The position numbers and the translations under genes are program-made. From NCBI RefSeq assembly GCF_009392895.1, contig NZ_CP045488.1, positions 3,224,001 through 3,288,000 of the forward strand: a DNA stretch of 64,000 bases. Reading direction: 5' to 3'. This document shows positions 8,375-15,578 of this stretch, piece by piece. Position 1 is the stretch's first letter, and the number at the start of each line of letters is the position of its first letter. The DNA is from Natronorubrum aibiense. GTDB taxonomy: Archaea; Halobacteriota; Halobacteria; Halobacteriales; Natrialbaceae. Below the pieces are notes generated by a model, which saw only the letters and a program-made list of their open reading frames with translations, was not told the origin of the DNA and searched no databases.

Positions 8375-8641
8375 TCAGTCGTTTTGCTCGCGACCAGCCG
8401 CGACGACGCGACCCGCGATCCGTCCGTCGACGACGCGACCGAGGAGTTCGATCTCGACGGGCTCGGTCGGTGGTCGGTCCTCGAGTCGCTCGAGGCCCTC
8501 GACGACGGCGATGTCCATCGGGCTCGCGTCGTGTGGGTGGGCAGCGACGAGTTGGCCGTCGCATTCCTCGAGGGTGAGCCGAAAGCGCTCGCCGATCGCG
8601 AGCGATTCGCCGAGTAGGTCACGAATTGACGTCACGGTCAC
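8375..8641 (-). CDS. small haloarchaeal protein of unknown function
   Basis: 88 aa if it starts at the GTG at 8641, which overlaps the TGA of the zinc-finger gene upstream as GTGA; a second GTG lies two codons later at 8635. The protein is acidic and looks like a small beta-rich domain (GERFRLTLEECDGQLVAAHPHD, EPVEIELLGRVVDGRIAGRV). Codon use is typical of the window. An open frame on the opposite strand covers the same DNA, but the overlapping start with the upstream gene favours this strand. Function not recognised. Confidence 0.55.
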   Translation of the reverse strand: MTVTSIRDLLGESLAIGERFRLTLEECDGQLVAAHPHDASPMDIAVVEGLERLEDRPPTEPVEIELLGRVVDGRIAGRVVAAGREQND

Positions 8642-8814
8642 AGCCGGTTGATATCGACGTCGTCCGACTGTTTCGGGTCCGCCTGGGCGACGCAGTCGGC
8701 ACACAATCCCCTGTCCGCATTGTAGTGAACCAAACAGACGAGCGCACCACAGTTTTGACACTGCTCTTCGGCGGGTCGTGACTCACAGATCTGACAGAGA
8801 CCGCTGACGCTCAT
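8638..8814 (-). CDS. small zinc-finger (B-box-like) protein
   Basis: 58 aa, read directly from the reverse strand. It starts MSVSGLCQICESRPAEEQ, continues CQNCGALVCLVHYNAD and ends with GLCADCVAQADPK. The seven cysteines and one histidine form a C-x2-C, C-x2-C, C-x3-H, C-x2-C pattern, which resembles a compact treble-clef or B-box finger binding one or two zinc ions. Its stop overlaps the start of the next small gene, so the two are probably translationally coupled. Very small zinc-finger proteins are common in haloarchaea and some affect cell behaviour, but I cannot assign a role. Confidence 0.65.
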   Translation of the reverse strand: MSVSGLCQICESRPAEEQCQNCGALVCLVHYNADRGLCADCVAQADPKQSDDVDINRL

Positions 8815-9004
8815 GGCTGTAGTAGGGCCTCGAGTCCCTTGAAACCGGGGCCGGAACTGCGCTGTCGCAGTCGACGAACCCGACGGCTGTGAGACACCCC
8901 GCTCTGTATCGGTGAGGGAACGACGCTCTCCGTGGCGGCACTATTGTGTTCTATGTTCGCAATCCACGGGAAGGCTTTTGCCATGTGGGACACTACCGGG
9001 GCAC

Positions 9005-10606
9005 ATGAGCCGTGACCGGGCTCTTCTCAAGCGAGCCCTGGACCGTGGCGAACAGGACGGTGGCAACGTCGAATTCAAGGAGCGGCTCTCACGAGACGTC
9101 CACCTCGAGGGTGGACGTCGGGAGAGTCTAGCTGCACAGCTCCGTCACCGACTGCTCTCGGGCGATGGCGAAGCGACGTACGTCGTTGGCGTAACGGACG
9201 ACGGCGGCCTCGCCGGGATCGACCCGGATACGTTCGCCGAGACGATGGACGTTCTTTCGCTGCTCGCCGAGGAAGCCGACGCGCATATCGACGACGTCCA
9301 GACGTGGGGCGTTAACGACGGCCTCGTCGGTATCGCGATGATTCAGGAAGGTGGCGTCCTCGAGACGGACGACGAACACGTCGTCGTCGGCACGGCGGGC
9401 CACGTTGACCACGGCAAGAGTACGCTCGTCGGTTCGCTCGTTACCGGCACGCCCGACGACGGCGACGGCGCGACGCGCAGCTTCCTCGACGTCCAACCCC
9501 ACGAGGTCGAACGCGGACTCTCGGCCGACCTCTCGTATGCCGTCTACGGCTTCGACGACGACGGTCCGATCCGAGTCCGGAACCCGAACCGCAAGGCGGA
9601 TCGGGCGGCAGTCGTCGAAGAAGCCGATCGCCTCGTCTCGTTTGTCGACACCGTTGGCCACGAGCCGTGGCTCCGGACGACCATCCGTGGCCTCGTCGGT
9701 CAGAAACTCGACTACGGCCTGCTCGTCGTCGCCGCCGACGACGGCCCAACTCGAACCACGCGCGAACACCTCGGCGTCTTGCTCGCCACCGACCTCCCAA
9801 CGATCGTCGCGATCACGAAAACCGACGCCGTCAGCGACGACCGCGTCGAGGAGGTCGAACGCGAGGTCGAGCGACTCCTCCGCGAAGTCGACAAATCGCC
9901 GCTTCGAGTCGCTCGTCACGGCGTCGACGCCGCCATCGACGAGATCGGCGAGCGTGTCGTTCCGATCGTCGAAACGAGCGCAATCACGATGGACGGCCTC
10001 GAGACGCTCGACGAACTGTTCGATCGTCTGCCCAAGACCTCCCAAGATACCGGCGAGTTCCGGATGTACGTCGATCGGAGCTACTCGGTCACCGGCGTCG
10101 GCGCGGTCGCCTCGGGGACGGTGATGTCCGGCGAGGTCGAAGCCGGCGACGAACTCCTGCTCGGTCCCATGCCCGACGGCCGATTCCAGGAAGTCGAAGT
10201 TCGATCGATCGAGATGCACTACCACCGCGTCGACAAGGCCCAGGCGGGTCGAATCGTCGGGATCGCGCTCAAAGGCATCAGAGAGAGCGCCATCGAACGC
10301 GGGATGGTTCTGTTGCCACGCGACGCCGACCCCGACCCGGTCCGGGAGTTCGAAGCCGAAGTCATGGTGCTCAACCACCCCACCCGGATCGGCGACGGCT
10401 ACGAACCTGTCGTCCACCTCGAGACGATCGGCGAGGCTGCCGTGTTCTCCCCCGAAAACGGTCGCCTCCTGCCGGGCGACACCGGCGAAACGACGGTCCG
10501 GTTCAAGTTCCGTCCGTATCTCGTCGAGGAGGGTCAGAAGTTCGTCTTCCGCGAGGGCCGAAGCAAGGGGGTCGGGACGGTCATCAACGTCCCTTCGAGC
10601 GAGTAA
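9005..10606 (+). CDS. GTPBP1-like translational GTPase
   Basis: 533 aa. An N-terminal domain of about 115 residues precedes the G domain. The G domain carries G1 GTAGHVDHGKSTL (about residue 134), G3 FVDTVGHE and G4 ITKTDAV. It is followed by EF-Tu-like beta-barrel domains (YSVTGVGAVASGTVMSGEVEAGDEL and a final domain ending VGTVINV). By family it is related to eEF1A/SelB-type GTPases and the eukaryotic GTPBP1/GTPBP2 group, which act on ribosomes or on RNA quality control. It is not EF-Tu itself because the G domain has insertions and the extra N-domain. The ATG at 9005 is preferred over a start about 30 codons upstream whose extension is not haloarchaeal in character. Confidence 0.85.
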   Translation: MSRDRALLKRALDRGEQDGGNVEFKERLSRDVHLEGGRRESLAAQLRHRLLSGDGEATYVVGVTDDGGLAGIDPDTFAETMDVLSLLAEEADAHIDDVQTWGVNDGLVGIAMIQEGGVLETDDEHVVVGTAGHVDHGKSTLVGSLVTGTPDDGDGATRSFLDVQPHEVERGLSADLSYAVYGFDDDGPIRVRNPNRKADRAAVVEEADRLVSFVDTVGHEPWLRTTIRGLVGQKLDYGLLVVAADDGPTRTTREHLGVLLATDLPTIVAITKTDAVSDDRVEEVEREVERLLREVDKSPLRVARHGVDAAIDEIGERVVPIVETSAITMDGLETLDELFDRLPKTSQDTGEFRMYVDRSYSVTGVGAVASGTVMSGEVEAGDELLLGPMPDGRFQEVEVRSIEMHYHRVDKAQAGRIVGIALKGIRESAIERGMVLLPRDADPDPVREFEAEVMVLNHPTRIGDGYEPVVHLETIGEAAVFSPENGRLLPGDTGETTVRFKFRPYLVEEGQKFVFREGRSKGVGTVINVPSSE

Positions 10607-10633
10607 CGCTCGCAACCCCGCCCGGTCGAGTCC

Positions 10634-11566
10634 TTACAGTCCGAACGACTCGACGAGGAGCTGTTCGTCCGTCTCGCCGTAGACGTACGTCGGGCCGCCG
10701 ACGACGTCGATCGTTACCTTTGCGGGCGCGAAGAGATCCGACGGGACTTCCGCGAAGTCCCACTCGAGATCGTCGAAGATCTCCCCGAACGGGCGGCCGT
10801 GACCCTCGGCGGCCGTCGACGGCACCGAATCGAAGATATCCGCATCCTCTCGGACCGTCAGGTGTGCCGTACCGCCGTAGGCGATGGCGTCGTTCGTGCG
10901 CGCGATTGCGGTCTGTTCGTCGTCAGCGACCGGCGCGACCGGCGCTCGACCCGTCGCCGAGACGATATCCATCGGATCGTAGCCCAGTTCCGAGAGACGG
11001 AACGTCGCGAGTTCGGCTGTGCGGGCGGCGTTCGTAAGACTCCCGACGAGACTCGCGGTCGGATACGCGAGCAGGAAGACGCTGCTGGTCTCGACTTCAG
11101 CGAGGTCAGCGACCTGTTCGGCGGCGGCTTCGGTCGGCTCTTGCTCCGTTTCGATGGCCAGCGACGTCAGATCGAATGCGTCAGTGTAGCCGACGCGGCG
11201 GAACTCCGATTCCTCGGCAACCAGCGCCCGCGCGGGACCGCTTCCGAGTCCCTCGAAATCCTCGGTCGTCAGCTCCCAGCCCGCCTTCTGCGAGCAAAGC
11301 AGCGACAGCGCCGGCTGGTCGGTCGAGAGTTCGACGTACGGGATCGGCGCGCCGCCGAGTTCGCCGAGCTGGTGACTCGGCGTCGCCATTCCCGCCGTCT
11401 GGATCTCCGTCAACAACAGCCCCGCTTCGATTCCGCCGTCGAACTCGAGGCCGAAGTCGAGAACCGTCGCCTCGTTGTCCAGATCGTAGCCGCCGATGTT
11501 CAACTCCTCGGCGTACTCGAGGGCTTCGTCGACCAGCTCGATCGCCATCCGATTGAGACTTTCCAT
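10634..11566 (-). CDS. mch: methenyltetrahydromethanopterin cyclohydrolase
   Basis: 310 aa, the normal family length. It interconverts methenyl- and formyl-tetrahydropterin in one-carbon metabolism. The N-terminus begins MESLNRMAIELVDEALEYAE, and the middle has AGMATPSHQLGELGG, PALSLLCSQKAGWEL, GSGPARALV and AYPTASLVGS, all characteristic of Mch. The C-terminal region contains YGGTAHLTV and FAPAKVTIDVVGGPTY. Haloarchaea are not methanogens, so the enzyme here probably serves folate-like C1 transfer. It converges with the GTPase gene and is followed upstream by an unrelated small gene. Confidence 0.93.
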   Translation of the reverse strand: MESLNRMAIELVDEALEYAEELNIGGYDLDNEATVLDFGLEFDGGIEAGLLLTEIQTAGMATPSHQLGELGGAPIPYVELSTDQPALSLLCSQKAGWELTTEDFEGLGSGPARALVAEESEFRRVGYTDAFDLTSLAIETEQEPTEAAAEQVADLAEVETSSVFLLAYPTASLVGSLTNAARTAELATFRLSELGYDPMDIVSATGRAPVAPVADDEQTAIARTNDAIAYGGTAHLTVREDADIFDSVPSTAAEGHGRPFGEIFDDLEWDFAEVPSDLFAPAKVTIDVVGGPTYVYGETDEQLLVESFGL

Positions 11567-11646
11567 AGCGGAGGGTTCACTCTCCGACCTAAAACAGTTT
11601 GTCAGTTCGAGTCCACAGAGACCGTCGCCGTTCGTCGAGGCCGACT

Positions 11647-11856
11647 TCAGGCTGCCACGTCGTAGCCTGCGTCTTCGACCGTCTTGCTGATCGTCGCCTC
11701 GTCGACGTGCGTTTCGTCGTGTTCGACGCGCACCTCGTCTGCCTCGTGGTCCGCCGTCACCTCGGCGACCCCCTCGAGTGCCTCGAGCGCCTCGGTCACG
11801 TTCGCCTCACAGCCGTCACATGCCATCCCGGTTACCTCGAGTGTTGTCTGTTCCAT
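11647..11856 (-). CDS. heavy-metal-associated (HMA) domain protein, CopZ-like
   Basis: 69 aa, a single ferredoxin-like HMA domain. The metal site is GMACDGC near residue 11, and the C-terminal half reads TISKTVEDAGYDV as in CopZ and MerP. Such proteins hand Cu(I) or another soft metal to a P-type ATPase or a regulator. No copper ATPase is in the window, so the partner is elsewhere. The ATG at 11856 gives the exact domain length; longer open reading upstream adds residues not seen in the family. Confidence 0.9.
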   Translation of the reverse strand: MEQTTLEVTGMACDGCEANVTEALEALEGVAEVTADHEADEVRVEHDETHVDEATISKTVEDAGYDVAA

Positions 11857-12220
11857 ACACAACCGTGTCGACTCGAGGAAATTGAGTCTTCTGCTCTCGA
11901 TGTGCTTCACCAACATCCGAACCGGGTGGGACACCGACGTACGACCGTCGTGCGAACGGTGTGGAAATCGTTTCAGCTGGCACGAGCGGTTTCGTCCCCG
12001 TCGAACGATCGAAACGTCGACCCACTGCTCGAGTCAGGCTGACTCGGAGATAATCACAGCAATTATTTCCTAAACTGCTCGTGTGACACATACTCGTGGT
12101 ATACAGAACGTCGGTGCTTGTCCCTACAGCTCTCTCTATGAGGCACTCGTACACCGGCATTTGGACGGGTCCCGAGCGACAAATCACTAGTGGCGGTGGC
12201 TCCGGGATGTTCGTGGGACG
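11857..12220. other. intergenic region without a recognised gene
   Basis: 364 bases between the divergent HMA and MFS genes. I see no convincing ORF, tRNA or long repeat. The AT-richer stretch at about 12050-12075 (GATAATCACAGCAATTATTT) may hold promoter elements, but no clear TATA box sits at the right distance from either start. Confidence 0.5.
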
Positions 12221-13417
12221 ATGAGCGGTGCTGTCCAATCGAGGATTCGACTGCAAGGGTGGAAAGGGTACACTGCCCTTATCCTCCTGTGGCAGGTGAC
12301 GGCGAGTATTTGTTTTTATTCGGTGTACGCCGTGACACCGTTCGTTCGCGACGAATTTGGCGTCTCTGCAACGTTCATCGGTGTGATGATGACCGCGCTG
12401 ACGCTGGGATATACCCTGTTTTTGCTGCCAGTCGGGTCGGTTATCGACGAGTACGGCGAGGATCGAGCGCTCGTCTTTGGGTTACTCGGTCTCGGCGCGG
12501 GTGCTGTCGGCGTGACGGTAGCGCCGACGTATCTCGCCTTGCTCGCGGCGGTGTTCGTCCTCGGTGCGTTCTACGCGACGGCGATGCCGGGAACCAACAA
12601 AGCCGTGTTCAACGCCATTCCAGCTGATCGGCTCAATACCTCGATGGGGATCAAACAGGTCGGTGTCACCGCCGGCAGCGGCATCAGTGCTGTGCTCGTC
12701 CCGTGGTTCGGTGCTGCACGCTTTGGCTGGGAAGTCGCGTTCCTGCTCGCGGCAGGGTGGGCGGTCGTGATCAGTGTCGTTTTCTGGGTGGTTTACGATG
12801 CTGGGAGCGGTGGCGGCGACAGCGATCGCCACGGCATTCGCGGTCATCTCGCGAATCCGGAGTTCGTGTTGTTGGCGGCCGCCGGCTTTGCCCTCGGTGC
12901 GGGACTGTTTACGACGATCGGGTACACGATCCTCTATGTCGACGAAAACGTCGGTGCGAGCGTCGTTCTCGCCGGTGTCACGCTCGCCGCCGCGCAGGTC
13001 TTCGGCAGCGTTGGCCGGATCGGGTTCGGCTGGCTTGCCGATGCGCTCTCGATGCCGCTTACTGACTCGACGCTGCGTATCCTCTGTCTGCAAGCAGGTG
13101 CCTCGGCCGTACTCTTTCTCGTGGTGACTGTCGTTGACAGTCCCGTCGTCGCACTCCTCGCCTTCTCCCTGCTCGGGTTCTTCGTTCTCGGCTTTACCGG
13201 CGTGTACTACTCGTGTATCGGCTCGCTCGTTCCCACTGAAGAGATGGGGAGTGCGACCGCCGGTGGACAGATCGCGCTCAACTGCGGGGCCCTGCTCGCA
13301 CCACCTGCCTTTGGCCTCATCGTCGACGTCCGTGGCTACGCTGCAGCGTGGACGATGCTCGCGGGCGCGTCGTTCGTCGCGTTCGTGTTATTGGTCGTTC
13401 TCCTCCTTCGGGCGTAA
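12221..13417 (+). CDS. major facilitator superfamily transporter
   Basis: 398 aa with about 12 hydrophobic segments and a short charged loop in the middle (DAGSGGGDSDRHGIRGHL, near residue 195) that separates the two six-helix halves. The first half contains TLGYTLFLLPVGSVIDEYGEDRAL, a variant of the MFS motif A between helices 2 and 3, and the second half repeats it as FGSVGRIGFGWLADAL. The set MPGTNKAVFNAIP and MGIKQVGVTAG is reminiscent of organic anion or cyanate/nitrate-type MFS carriers. The substrate is unknown. No operon partner is evident. Confidence 0.85.
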   Translation: MSGAVQSRIRLQGWKGYTALILLWQVTASICFYSVYAVTPFVRDEFGVSATFIGVMMTALTLGYTLFLLPVGSVIDEYGEDRALVFGLLGLGAGAVGVTVAPTYLALLAAVFVLGAFYATAMPGTNKAVFNAIPADRLNTSMGIKQVGVTAGSGISAVLVPWFGAARFGWEVAFLLAAGWAVVISVVFWVVYDAGSGGGDSDRHGIRGHLANPEFVLLAAAGFALGAGLFTTIGYTILYVDENVGASVVLAGVTLAAAQVFGSVGRIGFGWLADALSMPLTDSTLRILCLQAGASAVLFLVVTVVDSPVVALLAFSLLGFFVLGFTGVYYSCIGSLVPTEEMGSATAGGQIALNCGALLAPPAFGLIVDVRGYAAAWTMLAGASFVAFVLLVVLLLRA

Positions 13418-13506
13418 TCGGTCTCCATTTCGCTGGCAGGTATCCAGCCGATCGATAACCAATACCTCCCTCGTATCGCCGTTTTCTCTCGTTTCGACCT
13501 CGAGTA

Positions 13507-13818
13507 CTACTCCTGATTCGTCGCCGGTCGACCGAGGTGGTTTTCGACCGCCTCGACTTTCGCCGACGCAGTTGTCTCTCGCGTTCGCTTGTCGTCGATC
13601 TTCAGAACGGTACTCACACGGTCGCCGTCGACCGCCTCGTGGGCCGCCTGTGCAGCCGCGAACAGCTCGCCGATGTCGTCGGCTTCGATCACCGTCCCCA
13701 TCGGATTCGTTTCGTAGTCCACGTCGTAGGCCTCGAGTGCGTCGACGGCCTTCGCAACCTCGCTGGACATGCTCCCTTCGATCACCGGTGCGACGCTCAG
13801 TAGTGCAACGACTGTCAT
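13507..13818 (-). CDS. thiamine-binding-type (MTH1187/YkoF-like) protein
   Basis: 103 aa. It has the features of the MTH1187 family: MTVVALLSVAPV at the start, DYETNPMGTVIEAD in the centre and VSTVLKIDDKRTR near the end, with a helix between. These are ferredoxin-like dimers or tetramers, and members bind hydroxymethylpyrimidine or thiamine. I use the ATG at 13818; an upstream in-frame start adds 17 residues with no family support. It converges with the MFS gene, which might suggest a thiamine-related substrate, but that link is weak. Confidence 0.8.
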   Translation of the reverse strand: MTVVALLSVAPVIEGSMSSEVAKAVDALEAYDVDYETNPMGTVIEADDIGELFAAAQAAHEAVDGDRVSTVLKIDDKRTRETTASAKVEAVENHLGRPATNQE

Positions 13819-13974
13819 CGTTCGTACTGAGGATGGGACAGCCCCTAAATCCGACCCCCGTTCCCGCAACGGGACTCAAAACAGTGCCACAGCACGGGCA
13901 GCGACGCTTGCAGCGTCGTGACTGGTCGGGATGAAAAACGAGATGATTACGCTACCGGCGACGTGGACAGCCGA

Positions 13975-14328
13975 TCAGTGCGTTCGGGGCGAGTGACTCG
14001 AGTCCGTGGGCGGATAGATGATGACGTCGCCGTTCGCGTAGACGTATACCTCGTACTCGAGGGCGGTGAAGGCGACGTGGCCGCCCGTGCGCTCGGTGCC
14101 GTCCGCCTTCTTTCTGAAGAGCCGATCGAGTGCATCCGGGTCAACGCTGTCGTACAGTGAGAACTCACCCTGTGAGACGTCGGTGTCTGCGATCGACGCG
14201 AGCGCGTGGACGATCGTCGTCGTGATCGTCGCGGTGCCGTCGATGTCGTGGTGGAAGACGTAACGACCGTTCGTTTGATCGTACTGAACGTCGTCCGTGT
14301 CGTCGCTGGATGAAAATTCAGTTTCCAT
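13975..14328 (-). CDS. HalOD1 output-domain protein
   Basis: 117 aa, acidic. It is similar to haloarchaeal HalOD1-type stand-alone domains: a strand with the repeated Thr run (DGTATITTTIVHALASIADTD), then a region with LYDSVDPDALDRLF and a C-terminal strand pair (FTALEYEVYVYANGDVIIYP). Such domains often sit at the output end of haloarchaeal signalling proteins; here it stands alone. A TATA-like TTTTATAC lies about 46 bases upstream of the ATG (14374-14382). Confidence 0.65.
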   Translation of the reverse strand: METEFSSSDDTDDVQYDQTNGRYVFHHDIDGTATITTTIVHALASIADTDVSQGEFSLYDSVDPDALDRLFRKKADGTERTGGHVAFTALEYEVYVYANGDVIIYPPTDSSHSPRTH

Positions 14329-14499
14329 AGGTAGTTAGCGGGTTCAATCGTCTACCGACCTGTAGCTTCCCGCAGTATAAAAGCCAATCGCAGGTAACAT
14401 TCCTAAACATACTCGGTTTAATTTGGGTGTAATAATTCAAATACGGAGATTATACACCAGCACTGAACAACAGAACGATTGCACCGCTCACGAATACTC

Positions 14500-14516
14500 G
14501 CACTGCTACGGAGTGC
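14500..14516. repeat. hairpin accompanying tRNA fragment 1
   Basis: GCACT, a 7-base loop, then AGTGC. The equivalent position beside fragment 2 (15031-15047) has GCACT and GGTGC, where one pair becomes G-U, so the hairpin can still form. Confidence 0.4.
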
Positions 14517-14540
14517 TCGTGAAGTTACGATCAGACAACT

Positions 14541-14565
14541 GCGCTGGCTGAGATGTGAACCACGG
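14541..14565 (-). pseudogene. tRNA-Gly 3'-end fragment 1
   Basis: GCGCTGGCTGAGATGTGAACCACGG resembles the 3' acceptor and T-arm of the intact tRNA-Gly(GCC) on the same strand (GCGCTGGCTGGGATTTGAACCCAGG), with a few substitutions. The anticodon and D arms are absent. It lies 82 bases beyond the 3' end of the nearest intact copy and looks like a decayed duplicate or an integration scar. Confidence 0.6.
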
Positions 14566-14602
14566 CTGAGTGAAATTCAGGGGCACTTCACGGCTCACGA
14601 GT

Positions 14603-14626
14603 GACGAGCGCTATGCGGTGCTCGTC
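14603..14626. repeat. hairpin downstream of tRNA-Gly copy 1
   Basis: GACGAGC and GCTCGTC form a perfect 7-base stem around a 10-base loop, starting 21 bases past the tRNA 3' end in the transcript. It may act in termination or 3' processing. The same hairpin follows copy 2 at 15167-15190. Confidence 0.5.
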
Positions 14627-14646
14627 GGAATTGTTCTCCGTAGAAG

Positions 14647-14717
14647 TGCGCTGGCTGGGATTTGAACCCAGGTTGTGACCATGGCAAGGTCACGTGATAC
14701 CACTACACTACCAGCGC
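14647..14717 (-). tRNA. tRNA-Gly (anticodon GCC), copy 1
   Basis: 71 bases including the discriminator A. On the minus strand the acceptor GCGCTGG pairs with CCAGCGC, the anticodon stem TGACC/GGTCA encloses the loop TTGCCAT with anticodon GCC, and the T-arm is CCTGG-GTTCAAA-TCCCA-like. CCA is not encoded. A TATA-like element lies 47-56 bases upstream. Confidence 0.95.
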
Positions 14718-14763
14718 TTCCTCACTCAATTACGAGTGCAATTGAATCGAGTGGCTACGGGAA

Positions 14764-14773
14764 CTTATAAATG
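14764..14773 (-). promoter_or_regulatory. TATA-like element for tRNA-Gly copy 1
   Basis: The minus strand reads CATTTATAAG, 47-56 bases before the tRNA 5' end, so a leader of about 20 bases would be removed by RNase P. Confidence 0.5.
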
Positions 14774-15071
14774 TCGAATCGGAAATCGCACTGACTGACT
14801 TCAGTCGCAGCTGGCACCGACAGCAGCCCGGTGACTCGAGCGGCGCAGTCCGTCGATCGGCTCGGACTCGAGTCGGTTCGGACCCCCACGCGGCATCGAC
14901 ACGTGCTGACTCGAGGAGACAGTGGTCGCTCGCTGACGATTCACTGGTACACCACAACGCGTTAGCGGCAAACAGACGAACTGCTCGACATCGGTAGCCA
15001 GATTCGAATTTCTGGATGCACCGCGTCCTCGCACTGCTACGGGGTGCTCGTGAAGTTGTGATCGGAGAACG

Positions 15072-15096
15072 ACGCTAGTTGATATTTGACCCACGG
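15072..15096 (-). pseudogene. tRNA-Gly 3'-end fragment 2
   Basis: ACGCTAGTTGATATTTGACCCACGG aligns without gaps to fragment 1 (7 differences in 25 bases) and to the 3' end of tRNA-Gly. It lies 115 bases beyond the 3' end of tRNA copy 2. Next to it, GGATAGACG and CGTCTATCC (about 15095-15136) form an inverted repeat absent from the fragment 1 region. Confidence 0.55.
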
Positions 15097-15159
15097 ATAG
15101 ACGGCCGCCTCGCTCCGTTCGGCGCTGCGTCTATCCTCATTCACGGGCACCTCACGGCC

Positions 15160-15281
15160 CACGAGTGACGAGCGCTATGCGGTGCTCGTCGGAATTGTTC
15201 TCCGTAGAAGTGCGCTGGCTGGGATTTGAACCCAGGTTGTGACCATGGCAAGGTCACGTGATACCACTACACTACCAGCGC
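15160..15281 (-). repeat. 122-base direct repeat, copy 2 (contains tRNA-Gly)
   Basis: Identical to 14596-14717. The pair indicates a recent tandem duplication or gene conversion, because nearby related sequence has diverged clearly. Confidence 0.9.
15211..15281 (-). tRNA. tRNA-Gly (anticodon GCC), copy 2
   Basis: Identical in sequence to copy 1 and 564 bases away. It has its own, different TATA-like element upstream, so both copies are probably expressed independently. Confidence 0.95.
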
Positions 15282-15313
15282 CCTGTTGCGCACTTACATC
15301 TACACTGGGACGG

Positions 15314-15323
15314 ATGTATAAGG
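15314..15323 (-). promoter_or_regulatory. TATA-like element for tRNA-Gly copy 2
   Basis: The minus strand reads CCTTATACAT, 33-42 bases before the tRNA 5' end. Confidence 0.5.
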
Positions 15324-15510
15324 GTTGCGAACCGGGACCGGCGTGGGTATCCACGACGTACCATAACTCTCGCTCCGACTCGCCATCACGCGTACACGAA
15401 TGATCAATATTAATTCGCCGTACCGATCACGCAACCAGACGGTCACTCGAGACGACTTGTCTGTCCCGAATTCACACGTGTGAGGCGTTCACAGCCGTAA
15501 TCGAATCCGC

Positions 15511-15522
15511 TATCCTTTTACG
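15511..15522 (+). promoter_or_regulatory. possible promoter of the SPOUT/ribosomal protein operon
   Basis: TATCCTTTTACG lies 57-68 bases before the first ATG of the operon. It is the best TATA candidate in the 297-base gap after tRNA-Gly, but the match is weak; an AT-rich ATCAATATTAATTC at 15402-15415 is an alternative. Confidence 0.3.
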
Positions 15523-15578
15523 ATGGTATCGGCAACACATCGCTACAGTCTAGTGACGCGGCGCCGAAGCGTTTCGGC

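Larger units (their letters stand above)
14596..14717 (-). repeat. 122-base direct repeat, copy 1 (contains tRNA-Gly)
   Basis: Identical base for base to 15160-15281. It covers the whole tRNA gene, the 20-base spacer and the following hairpin. Upstream flanks, including the promoters, differ. Confidence 0.9.

Noticed and set aside
8384-8617. 77-codon open frame on the plus strand opposite the small gene after the zinc finger
   Set aside because: The minus-strand gene has a start overlapping its neighbour and better context. The plus frame cannot be fully excluded.
9128-10615. Long open frame (495 codons) on the minus strand opposite the GTPase gene
   Set aside because: It is a mirror of the GTPase codon bias; its protein has no family motifs, while the plus-strand frame has complete GTPase motifs.
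14998-15015. CCAGA-TTCGAATT-TCTGG, similar to a tRNA T-arm, on the plus strand near the tRNA array
   Set aside because: The loop has 8 instead of 7 bases and no acceptor or anticodon arms match nearby; chance is likely.
14801-15094. 97-codon open frame between the tRNA-Gly genes
   Set aside because: It overlaps the tRNA fragment and repeat, and the protein is rich in Ser, Arg and Val without structure.
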